Below, in pieces: positions 31,709 through 42,438 of a DNA stretch of 64,000 nt. Location of the stretch: NCBI GenBank assembly GCA_010279815.1, contig QEOQ01000180.1:791770-855769 (forward strand). The letters are read 5' to 3'. The position numbers were made by a program, and so were the translations under genes. Below the pieces are notes generated by a model that did no database searches, was not told where the DNA came from, and saw only the letters and a list, made by a program, of their open reading frames with translations. The stretch comes from Brachionus plicatilis (Eukaryota > Rotifera > Eurotatoria > Ploima > Brachionidae). The number at the start of each line of letters is the position of its first letter. Position 1 is the first letter of the stretch.

Positions 31709-34012
31709 ATGGAATCTCAAACGAATGGCAAGGATTTTGAAACCTTAAACGAATATACATCAATTAGAAGAGATAATTTATCGTTTGAAGCCACTTTGGA
31801 CATGGGCATAAATTCAAACGATACACCCCTAGCTTCTAAAATAAACAACAATGAATCGGATTTTCTGGAAATAAATCCTTCAAATCTTTCTGAAAATGCC
31901 CCGATTCGACAATCAAAATATTTTGCTTCGGACAGGTACAAATAAGATTAATTTAAAAAAAAAATTGATTAATTTTAAAATTTAAGTGCCATTAACAGTT
32001 CAAAAGAGCTACGTCAGATTATTATTGGAGGAATAGTATTTTCAGTGAGCATTACTTTTGCACTAATCATCCAAATTTTGGTCGGTCCTTCTCAAATTCC
32101 TAACCGAGTTGGAATAATTACCCAGGAAAAAGTTTGCAGTGACATAGGAGCAGAAATTGTAAAAAAAGGCGGCAACAGTATAGATGCATTTATATCTAGT
32201 TCTTTGTGTCTTAGTGTAGTCAATCCATTTGCTGCCGGACTTGGAGCGTATTTTTTAAATTAAAAAATTTACTTAAAAAAAAATTATTTTTACTCAAGTG
32301 GTGGATTTCTTTTGGTCAGAGATCACAAGCATGAAAAAGATGTAGAAATAAACTGCTTTTTTAAATCAAGCTCAAGTGCAAAAGAAGACGATTATGAAAA
32401 AAATCCGAATATTGGCCGAAAGTCAATTGCCATTCCTGGTGAATTAAAATGCCTCCAATATGTCTATCATAATTACGCCAGATTGTACTGGAATACACTT
32501 GCTGAACCGGCAATTAAACTAGCTCTTGATGGCTTTAAGGTGTCAAACTTATTAGGTAAATTAAAAAAGATATAGCATTTTTTAAATATTTAATAATTAA
32601 AACAATCAAATAAAAATAAATTTAAGCGCGTCATTTAGAAAGCATAAAAGATGTGATACTTCAAAAAAAGGATTCGTTCCTGGCAGAAATATTTTTAGAT
32701 GAAACAGGGGTTCTGGTCAAAGAGGGGACCGTAATTAAAAATCCTTATTTGGCAAGAACTATTCAATCTTTGGTAAAAAAAGAGTCGAATTTTTACAATG
32801 GAGCTAAAGGAAAAGATTTGGTCAATTTTCTCTTAGAAGAAGATGATTATCAAATCACAAACGATGATTTGATTTCTTATTCGGAGCAGAAAAAATCCAT
32901 TGAGACATCAAGCTTTAATGATTTTGTCTTACTTACAGCTTCCTACCCAAGCGCTGGTCCTGCTCTGAAATTCATTATAGATTCATTATCAGATTTGTCA
33001 ATCAACTTAGACAACATTAGATCTGCAGAAACATTGGCCAAAATTCTTGAAGCTTCTAAAATGGGCTACATTTTTTCATCTTTTATTTCTGATCCTTACT
33101 TTGCCATAGATCAATCCGAGATGTTCAATCAAAAACTAAAGTAACTTAAAATCTTGGTCTTTAACTAGAACTATTTGATTTTTTTAAGATTGGCTAAACA
33201 ATATTTGCAGAACAGAAATGACTCATCTTTCCCATTTGAAGATAAAGTAAAAATCAAAGATAATTTAGTTACAAATTTTATATCAGTCAATGACCACAAT
33301 GATTTAATGGTATCATATGTTGGGTAAAAAAATTTGGTAAATTTTTGTATTAAGTTTAAATTTTTTCCTTTTCCTAGAACCCTTGGTAGTGCTTGGGGTT
33401 CCCAATTGTTTGTGAAAGACGGATATTTTTTGAATAATGGCTTGAGTTTATTTTCATATGAATCTGAACAAAACGGTGACAAGGAGAATGCGTTTGGCGT
33501 AAGCAAGCAACCAAGAGGCTTAATGACTCCTATTTTAACTTATAACAAGAAAAACCCCTGCGTCAGAAGATATTGTATGTCATATAGCCATGAAAATGGA
33601 GTTATGATCGATGACTTTGGGCTAAGCGGTTAGTTCTTGGGACATTTTTAAAATTGGATTAAATTTTTTTTTGTAGAATTGGCTCACTTGATAACGAGAA
33701 TATTCACAGATTATTCATTGCACGAGAATTTAGTTGAAGAAAAGCGCCTTGAGTATTCACCTGCAGAAAATGACTCGGGCGTTTGCTTTGAAAGTATATG
33801 AATTTTTTTTAATATAAAAATTATCTAAATATTTTTATTTAGATGGATTTGACCCAAAAATCAAAACCCAGATTATTGAACTGACTAAATTTTTTTCCGA
33901 CACCAAAGACTGCATGTTTCATTCAATTGGTTTAATAATGAAGAAAGATCATGTTGTCTATGGCAAAACTAACATTAATGGATCCAATCAATCATTGGTT
34001 GTTCTAAATTAA
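31709..34012 (+). CDS. Gamma-glutamyltransferase family protein, GGT7-like
   Basis: Eight exons (31709-31935, 31987-32247, 32299-32555, 32627-33140, 33189-33323, 33378-33628, 33677-33793, 33843-34012) join in frame to 643 residues. A long cytosolic N terminus (1-86) precedes one membrane segment (87-109), the type II layout and N-terminal length of GGT7. Family motifs include GAEIVKKGGNSIDAFISSSL, NPFAAGLGAGGFLLV, IAIPGELK, YPSAGPALKF and GSAWGSQLFV. GGTs cleave gamma-glutamyl bonds such as that of glutathione outside the cell, after autocleavage at a threonine. The candidate nucleophile is Thr448 in LVTNFISV; the usual His two residues on is Phe, and the substrate-binding Arg expected after strand VEIN is missing. 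Activity is therefore doubtful. The ATG follows an acceptor-like TTTTTTAG by 12 nt. Confidence 0.88.
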
Positions 34013-34308
34013 ATAATTTTTTTAACCAAATTTTTGTGAATGAATTTTAATTGTATTATTGGTATACTTTTTAATAATTTTGTGATAGGTAGCGTTTATA
34101 TTAATTAATAAATATTTATTATGAAAATTTTTTTATGTGTATTTAATTTTTTTATTAGCTTTAATAAATGCTATTTTTGCTGGAAATGAATGAATTTACA
34201 GATAATAATTTTCAATCAATGTTAGAAAAGCATCCTACATTTCTTTCATTTTATTTGTAAATAAAATGTAAAATGTATTCAGAATTCACTTTATTTAATT
34301 TTAAAATT

Positions 34309-34385
34309 TTCTAAAATTTTTATTTAGTTGAATTTAATCCAAAAATTGAAATCCAGATTATTTTTTTCTCCAATCACGAATTGAA
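34309..34385 (+). pseudogene. Decayed duplicate of the last GGT exon boundary
   Basis: TTTTTATTTAG at 34318-34328 is followed by TTGAATTTAATCCAAAAATT and AAATCCAGATTATT. The real last exon at 33843 has the same intron end (TTTTTATTTAG) followed by ATGGATTTGACCCAAAAATC and AAACCCAGATTATT. Downstream similarity continues weakly (TTTTTCTCC against TTTTTTCCG). This is a short, mutated tandem copy without coding function. Confidence 0.6.
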
Positions 34386-34683
34386 TTTTTTGTTACAGAT
34401 AAAATTAATTTATAATTTAAAATCTTAATCCGATGTCAATTTTTATTATTAGTTCAGCTATATAAATAAACTACTTCAGTTAATCAACTAACTGTAGTTT
34501 TAAGTATAGATCAAATGTTCAAAGCCAACTTATTTTTCTAGACAACTTAGTATTAAAAGATTATAATTTATATAGAAAAATTTATTTTTATTTGTATATT
34601 TTTTATTCTTAATTTAAAAAAAGAAATTTTATATTATTAAATATTTATTGACAATCATTTTTGTTATCCCATTTTTATCTTGA

Positions 34684-37600
34684 TTACTGCTTTTTTTTCT
34701 CTAAATTCTTGAGAATATCCTTTTTAGTAATTACACCCATAAGTTTGCTTAAAAAATTTATGTAAAATTTGGAGCAAAAAAAAGCGCTAGCAAAAAATAC
34801 CCAAAATGTGTAACTAGTAAAATACTGACTCCCATTTTTTTAAATAAATCCATTACAACAGTCATCGAAGTTTGATCAGATACACAAATTGGAGCCTTCA
34901 AGATTTATTTAAATTAAATTTTGTTTAATTAATACAAAATTTTTACATATTCCACCAGTTTTTCTAATTTGACATAAGTCTCATTTTTTCTATTTGTCAA
35001 TGTTTGGGAAAATTTTACTAAAGTATTAGGAGTAACAAGTCCACTTTTTTTGTACAAATCTACATTATTTATATACTTGGATGAACTAATGCTATTTCAA
35101 AAAGTTACCCAAAGCCATGTTCAAATCTCTTTTTAAAATGTATCCGACAAGTAGCTGAGATTCCTGGGATACAACTATTGGAAAACCAACAAATTTAGAT
35201 TTTTGCACAATTTGATCAACTTCAGCTACAGTCATTCCATCTTGAATTAGAACTGTAAGCGGAGGATCTTTTTTTCTTTAGTAACTTTATAGATATTCTT
35301 TTAAAAATTTTTATAAGAAATTACTGCGGTTTCATTACATCAGCTGCATAGGCGCCAAATTCAAAATCTTCTCTAGTATCCAAGAATGGATAATTGTTGA
35401 GTTTTATATGAGCATCGTAAATTCCACCTGGGCAAAATAGTTCTCCAAAAATTTTTGCCGAAAAAGCTGATACCATTAAAGGCACTATAAGAGATAAACC
35501 AGATGTTAACTCTACCATTATAACCACCTTAATTAAAAATCATAATAATATTAATATTAAAATAGGATTTTTTATCACCTAAAATCATTTTTTTTAGTAA
35601 AAAAATAATATTAAAAGTTTTAGGAGGAGGCATGTGAATCAAGAATAAACGTAGCCTTGCTATTTAACTGTCTTTTTTATTCAAAAATATTTCATATAAT
35701 TGTAGTAACGAATTAAAAAATTAATAATAGTTAAAATCAAAGAATTTCACAATTTTTGTGAAGTAAAAACTCATCATTATACTAATAATGCTAATGATTA
35801 TTAAAGGGATTTTATTTTAAACCGAGGTAGGAAAAAATTAAAGATTTTAGTAATTTGGCAAAATTAAAAATTTGAAATTCTTAAATTGAATTATATTTTT
35901 ACAATTTAAATATAGTTGTGAAAAAAATGAATTTTGAATTTAAAAGTAAATTTTTATATATTTCAAAAAAATCAGAATTTTTATCTTTTATTATTAATTT
36001 TAAAAAATTAATAATTTGAAATTTTATCAAATATTGACTTGAACAAATAAGATAATTATCATTATCTTTTTAAATAACTTTTACTATAACGAACTATGGT
36101 AACTAAGTTCTTCCACTTAAAATTATTTCTTAATAAATATAATTTTCATAAAAAATTTTAAAGTAAAATTAGTTCATTAAATCAATATACTTATATTTAA
36201 TTATAAAATATAAGGAGTTTATATTTTTTCATTTCAATAATTCTTAAAGGGTTTATTTTAACCAAAAAAAAGAGAAAATAATTTCATCTTTTTAATTTGG
36301 TGTATGTTTATTGAAACTGATTTGTTAATTTCTTTATTAGACTAAATATAAAAAAAAAATAGATTTATTGATAACTTGAAAATATTGGCTAATTAAATAA
36401 ATTTTTAACTTTTTTGATTTTTTAAAATATATAAAAATTTACTTTGATATTAATGTGAAGAATTTTTTTAAGTTATAAAAATAATATTAAATTAAAAGTT
36501 AATTTTTGATTTTTCATAATAACTTATTTTCTCGGTAAATGTTATTACTTAAGCATCGATATATTTTATAAATTTATTTTATTTTATTTCTGTAATTAAC
36601 AAAAATGCCTTTTTTTTTGCATGCAAGCAATCAATCTAACATTTGTTCGACAAACCGGTTCCATTAACCAGTTTCGAAGCGGTTTCCTCCCATAGTTATA
36701 ATTCTTTTTGCAATTTAGTTGATTTTTTTTTGTGCCAATTTTTTTTAATAATTTTGGAATTCTAATCCATTCAGAATTTTTTTAAATTAAAGCTTACCAA
36801 AGAAACTGTCATTCTTGTAGCACCACCTAAGAACGCACAAGCTCCAACAATTGCATAAACACCCGGAATAATACATGTTACGTTCTCGTTACATCCGGCG
36901 GCAAAAATGAAAAAACTCGGAAAATTACTTAATCAGTTTTAATTTAAATTAAAATTTAATTTTATTTATTTGTTTACAATGAAATTATTTCCATGGCAAT
37001 TCCAATCAAACGTCCAGTAATTGCTCCAATCGTCAGACTAGGTACAAAAAGACCGCATGGAATCTTGAGACCAAAAGTTAAAATCAACATGATCATGTAA
37101 AATATCATAGCTAAAAACAATTTCCAAATTGCTTCATAGACTCCTTCATTTTGTTTCAAAGGAACTACATCCTCATTTGCACTTGTCACATTTTTAACAT
37201 AATCACTGAAAAAAATTAATTTTTTTTATCAGATAACTATTTACATTACCATAGAATTGAGTCATCCATGATACTACATTTTGCAATCAAATGACGAATA
37301 AGTTCTGGCATCGGCATTCGAGTATATTCATTCAAATACCCAAGAGTAGCAGTCAATAAAGTAATTAAAATTACCTTCAAAAATTTAAATACTAAAAATA
37401 TAAAAGTAAAATTGAGACATTACTTCAGTTATGGGATACTTTCCAAGTTTACTATTTTTTCTAAACTTACACCATTTAATGTTTAATCTAATGAAAATGA
37501 TACCAAAAGCTCCCTTTTAAATTCATTTTCATTAAAACAAAACAAAAAATTTTTTAAAAATATACCCCTAATATGCCTAAGATTACGAATGGAATAAGCT

Positions 37601-39738
37601 CAAAAAATGACCATTCGGGCACGTATTCAATAAAAAAAAGAACATCATGTCCTTTTCCGTATGGGTTTATTGTACGGACTACAAATGCGGCAACCATAGC
37701 ACAAAAAAATGATCTCCATAATGTTTTTAAAGGAAAGTAGTAGCTGACTTCTTCCAAACTAAACAAAACTCCCCCGATCGGAGCACCTAAATTACATTTT
37801 AGAAAATATTAAAAAATTAGAGTTGGTCAAAAGTAAAAGTTCCAAGCCAAAATGGTGAAAAATCAGGGTCAGGCTTTGACTTTAAATTGAAGATTTAGTT
37901 TTCATTGTGGAGTGAGACACAACTTTTTTACAAACCGGCCAATAAATAATTGGAATGCTCTGAATGCGGTGACTAAGAGCTTTAATACTACTTGGAGTCT
38001 CAAATTTCCTCAGAATTCCAACTACTATTACCATTATAGAAAAAATTAAAATAAAAAAACATTAAAAATATTTAAAAAATATTTTAAAGATATGTCTTTA
38101 TTTTATGGGGAATCAAAAAGATTTAAAATGAAATCGATCAATTTTTCTTATAAAAAGGAACCAAAAAGCTAAAAAAATATCTAGAGTCATGGTTTCTTGA
38201 AAAAATTTTTTTATTTTCAAATAAAAAAACTTTGAACTTTTGACCAACTCTGAAAAAAATGGACAAATAACTTTTATTTTTAAATGAGGAATTTTCAAAA
38301 TAAATTTTTTTTAGAATTAAAATTTAATTGTAATTATTATTCTAAAAATTATCCAAAATTAGCTTGTAAAAATTTTGGTAAATTTTAAAAATAATCTAAA
38401 GGAAGCTTTAACTATAAATTATTAATTAAAGTCTTAGCAACTTTAGAAAACTACCTGAAAAAGATAGAGCACAAGGATAACAAAAAATCTGAGCATTTTC
38501 AAAATTATTTTGAAATAAATTGTTTACCAAAAGCTACAGCAACTCCAGCAGAAGCTGCAGCAGAAAGCATTTCTCTTTTTTTGGCTTCGTTTCTTCCATA
38601 TTTGGGAAACAAATAGGAAAACACATTTCCACAACAACTGGCCACATGAACAAAAGGTCCTTCTTTTCCCAAAGCAAGGCCAGCCGAACTGCTCAATATA
38701 ACACCGATTGATTTTATAAGCAAAGTCCATTTTCCTAAATATCCACGAATCACAAAACCACTCAATATTGTTTTTATCTTTAATTTAAAATAAATGTAAA
38801 TAAAAATTTTCAAAATGTGTCAAAATACCTCTGGTACTCCCGATCCACATGCATAAGGAGCAAAAACTTTCACAAAAATTGCTGCCAATGTTCCGAAAAA
38901 AAACGAATATAGGATGTAAATTGTCATATTAACAAAATATTCCGTTGTTTTATCATTAATTCCAAATTCTTCTGACCAGAAAACCCACTTTTAAAATGAT
39001 AAAATTAAAAATATCTTAGTATAAATCAAATTTATAATACTTCATCACAAAATGGATTTCTGAACTTATCGTGCTTAATGTACATTGAATTCCAACAGCA
39101 TTGTTCTCGATTTAACCAAAATCTTTTTCTACAAAATCCTGATTTTATGTTTGACATCCATCCACTGCCAATATCCACAACTCCTGCAACCATGCCTATC
39201 AATAATTAAAATTCTCCAAAAACTTACGCTTATGCTGATGATTTTATTTACCTGAGCTTAAACCTATTAGGAGAACCAAAAACCATCCTGAAAACGCATC
39301 ATGCCATGCCTGAATCTTATCCAGCCAATTTCCTTTTTCTTTCTGCATTTTTAACCATCTATGTCTGAATTTATCTTTGAGTAAATCTCGAAGCCAGTCT
39401 ATTGTATGAAAATTTGAGTATTTTTCACAATTTTTCGGTTTCAACACTTGGCCAAATAAATCTTTTTGGCCCAAACTTAGATCAGGTAAATCAGATAAAT
39501 CAAAACCAGCATCCATTGCAACTGCATCGCTTATTATGCGTTCAGAGAGTTGAATGTCTTCGTTTAAAAAAGTGCCTCTTTGAACTCTAGTTAGTCCGAA
39601 AAATTCAACATAATTATCTCTACAAGCTAAAAATAAAAATGATTTTTTTGGCCAACAATAAAACTTTTTACCTTCTGTTTCTGGATTATTAGAGAATCCT
39701 ATTTTTATATCACCAAATTCTCGGTTTTGATAGCTCAT
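34684..39738 (-). CDS. ClC-3/4/5-type chloride/proton exchanger
   Basis: Fifteen exons (39738-39672, 39626-39252, 39195-39041, 38987-38829, 38777-38528, 37786-37566, 37513-37424, 37374-37250, 37205-36978, 36927-36798, 35527-35325, 35275-35109, 35059-34947, 34895-34801, 34747-34684) join in frame to 813 residues. Signatures are [17 protein letters not shown] (selectivity filter), [11 protein letters not shown] with gating Glu291, [17 protein letters not shown] with proton Glu348, [12 protein letters not shown], and two cytosolic CBS domains ([30 protein letters not shown]...GVITKKDIL). The 57-residue spacing of the two glutamates equals that of ClC-5, so it should be a 2Cl-/H+ exchanger of endosomes and lysosomes. 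CBS regions bind ATP in the family. CBS linker is shorter than in human. Introns 5 (740 bp, with a repeat) and 10 (1.27 kb) are long. Confidence 0.95.
37819..38251. repeat. TIR-bounded element inside a ClC intron
   Basis: AGAGTTGGTCAAAAGT at 37819-37834 and ACTTTTGACCAACTCT at 38236-38251 are exact inverse copies. The 433-bp element sits in intron 5 of the ClC gene, explaining that intron's unusual length. No transposase fragment was recognised, so it is a non-autonomous element of uncertain superfamily. Confidence 0.65.
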
Positions 39739-40009
39739 TGTTTATAAATGCAAAAGAAAATTAGATATTTTAATTACATTTTTAATTTAAACGATAATTT
39801 TGGGGCCAAAATCATGTGAATGAGATAAGGAAAATATATTTTAAATAAAAAAGCCTCTAAAATTTAAACCAATATTCGTTTAACAATTGTTAAGGTGTTT
39901 AAAAAAAGGAAAACGTTAAAATGAAAGAAAGCAATTTTACAGGTCAATGATTATTCTTGACATTTTTATTTAATGATTTTTTAGGTGGCTTGGTAATTTG
40001 TGGAACAGG

Positions 40010-40274
40010 CAGGGGCATAGTCAGACAAAAAAATTTCAAAAAAAATTTTTTATGAGAATTACATTTTATTAGATGAAATTTACAAAAAAAATATTTAATT
40101 TTTGAGTTATAAAATGTAAAAACAAATAAAAAAAATACTTTTTTATTTTTTGAAAATTTACAATTCATCTGAAAAATTGTGACATTTTTGATAAATAAAA
40201 AATTCTAAAAGGAAACTTAATTTTTGGTTAGGAAAACTTGAAAACCACTCAGTCCCTCTCTGGTTACTCCGCTG
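40010..40274. mobile_element. Non-autonomous hAT element with 8-bp target duplication
   Basis: The ends CAGGGGCATAGTCAGA (40010-40025) and TCTGGTTACTCCGCTG (40259-40274; inverse CAGCGGAGTAACCAGA) match at 12 of 16 positions and fit the CAG-GGCGTAGCCAG terminus of many hAT elements. The flanks are GGAACAGG on the left and GTAACAGG on the right, an 8-bp duplication with one mismatch, the size made by hAT transposases. There is no coding sequence in its 265 bp. Confidence 0.75.
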
Positions 40275-40409
40275 GTAACAGGTATGAGCATTTTTTGCAT
40301 CGTTCTGATATCTTTTTTAAATATTTTAGGTCAAAAAAAGAAAAAAAACACGCATTTTATTCTTTAAGACGGTATTAAAAAAAAATAAAGCATAGAATTA
40401 ACGTAAGTA

Positions 40410-40690
40410 ACGGAATTTTGTAAGATGTCACTAAATGAAATAATGACATGTCAGTAAAAAATAAACACTGATTTTAAAAAGAGAAATCTTCAATTTAAAC
40501 ATGTCTTAAAAAAGGAATAAGTTAACTTTTTTTAAAAAAATAAATCAGGTTTTAATGACATTCGGATTTAAAACATAATTAAATTTCCATTTTTAGAAGA
40601 ATTTCATAAAAACTATTTTTAATAATTTTTAAATTTATTCACATCTAACTCATCATAAATTTCATCATAAATTCAATTAAATCACATCAA
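40410..40690 (-). repeat. Partial copy of the GACATGTCA foldback family
   Basis: This stretch matches the reverse complement of 51281-51660 over most of its length: shared blocks include ATGTCACTAAATGAAATAAT, GACATGTCA, CTGATTTTAAAAAGAG and ATTTTTAAATTTATTCA. The outer part of one arm is missing. Two copies 11 kb apart define the family. Confidence 0.65.
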
Positions 40691-41815
40691 AAAATGATCA
40701 CTTATAAATTTTTCAATAATTTTGTGTCATATCCGAAATGTGATCAATTTAAATTAGCAAGTTAAGTGGACAATAACCAAGTCGATTTATTTATTTATTC
40801 GAAAAATAATTTATGAGTTGGACTCCAAGGCAGTTTCGAGCGGCTATATGCCTCTTTTCAGCCCTCTTGATAGTAAATTTTTGATTACAAGAGTGATTTT
40901 AGGTAAAAAAAAACTTGATTAATAAACACTTCCCAATGCGTTTGTAACCTGGCCGTAGGGCAAAATCAAGAACCAGATCGACGATTACCCAATATATGAT
41001 CAAAAATTTGAAAAAAATGTGATCAATGTGTTTATTAGTGTTTTAAAGTTCTTAGTTAAGAGTTCAAAATTATTCGTTTTTTCAATTCAAAAATAAATTT
41101 ATGGATTTACATGTTTTTTCAATGCCAATGCTAAATAAAATATCTTAGCCTCATAAGATTATTTTAATATTAAATTTTTTGTGTTTGAATTACAAAATAT
41201 ATCCAATGTTGAAATGACATTGAAAAAGTGCGATGTTTCAAATATTTTTTTCAGTTTCAAATAAATAATAATTTTAAGTTAATATTGCAAGCATATTTGA
41301 AATTAAACTCTTTAGTGAAATAGAATGAGTTTTATTTTTATTTAGAAATTTGAAAAAAATATTGAAAATTCTTTATTTATCTATTAAATAATTTACTTAT
41401 TTATCTGAACCTCTACCAACCTTCAGAATAAAAAAATGTAAAACAAAAAAATTAAGAATAAAATTAAATAGGATGTAATAATATAAAAAAATAATTAAAA
41501 AGAAAAAAAAGATAAAAAATTTATTTAGTTTTTTCTTAATGTTCAATCGTTGAAAAACTTGGTCTAGCCGGATACATTATTATTATTATTATTATTTATT
41601 TGTTTTTTCTGTTCGAGCATGCGCTCCTTTAGATTAAAAAAAAAAAAAAATTAAAATAAGATAAAATAAAATAAAATAAAATAATTAAAACAGTTTAAAA
41701 ACTTTTAAATTTAAAGTAAGTTATTTTTCATTTATGAATGAAGGGATGAGATACAAAAATAATAATTAAAGAGCTGGGAGAAAAAAGAAAAAAAACAAAA
41801 AATATAGATAGGATC

Positions 41816-42250
41816 TTAAGAGTCAGAAAATTTTTGTATAATTAGGTAGCAGCTACATAGAGGAGTGGGATTCGTAATAAATCTAGAATCGAAGCCTCTT
41901 TGATACTCCGAAACAAGTCTTTTAGTCAATGGAACTGAATAATCAAGAGCATTACGAAGGTAATCTTCCAAGAGACTGCTTAATCTGTGGTCAATTTTAC
42001 TAATATTTAATTTATTCTCTGCTTCATAGAATAATGATTCAGAGGAGATTCTGAGAGGAAGTTTTAGAATGCATCTAACAGCAGTATATTGAATAACTTG
42101 TAACTTTTGTAAACCTGATTCGGAGAATGAGTTAAGACATGGAAAATTATAATCCAGAATTGAGCCAATAAGTGCCTTGTAAAGACTAGCTAGTGTATTG
42201 TGGTTGAGCTTCCAATTTTTTGAAGACAAAATTTTTATTATATGAACCAT
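41816..42250 (-). pseudogene. Non-LTR retrotransposon (Jockey/CR1-like) reverse transcriptase tail
   Basis: The 144-codon frame reads LASLYKALIGSILDYNFPCL, then LQKLQVIQYTAVRCILKLPL, then a region with KIDHRLSSLLEDYL. This is the conserved stretch after the reverse transcriptase palm/thumb of Jockey, CR1 and related LINEs (LYKSLIRSxLDYG...LQ.IQN.ALR.IL.LP). The polymerase and endonuclease parts are absent. The open frame is surprisingly intact for a 5'-truncated fragment. Confidence 0.75.
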
Positions 42251-42271
42251 AGTTTACCTTTTATGCAAACA

Positions 42272-42438
42272 ATTGTTCTCGGGTTTTGTGAACTAAAAGT
42301 TCACCAATTTTTTTGCTCACGTAAAGGTGAGCCGAAATGGAATTAAGTTATCAAAAGTCAAATTAGGTGAAAAACTTTAATATTAGGAGAACAGTTTTTA
42401 GTTTAAGTTAACTAATGGTTCATAAAACCTGAGAACAA
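42272..42438. repeat. Small TIR repeat nested in the 1.6-kb element
   Basis: GTTCTCGGGTTTTGTGAAC near 42272-42290 and GTTCATAAAACCTGAGAAC near 42420-42438 are inverse copies with few mismatches. An inner GTGAACTAAAAGTTCAC hairpin follows the left end. Non-coding, about 167 bp. Confidence 0.55.
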
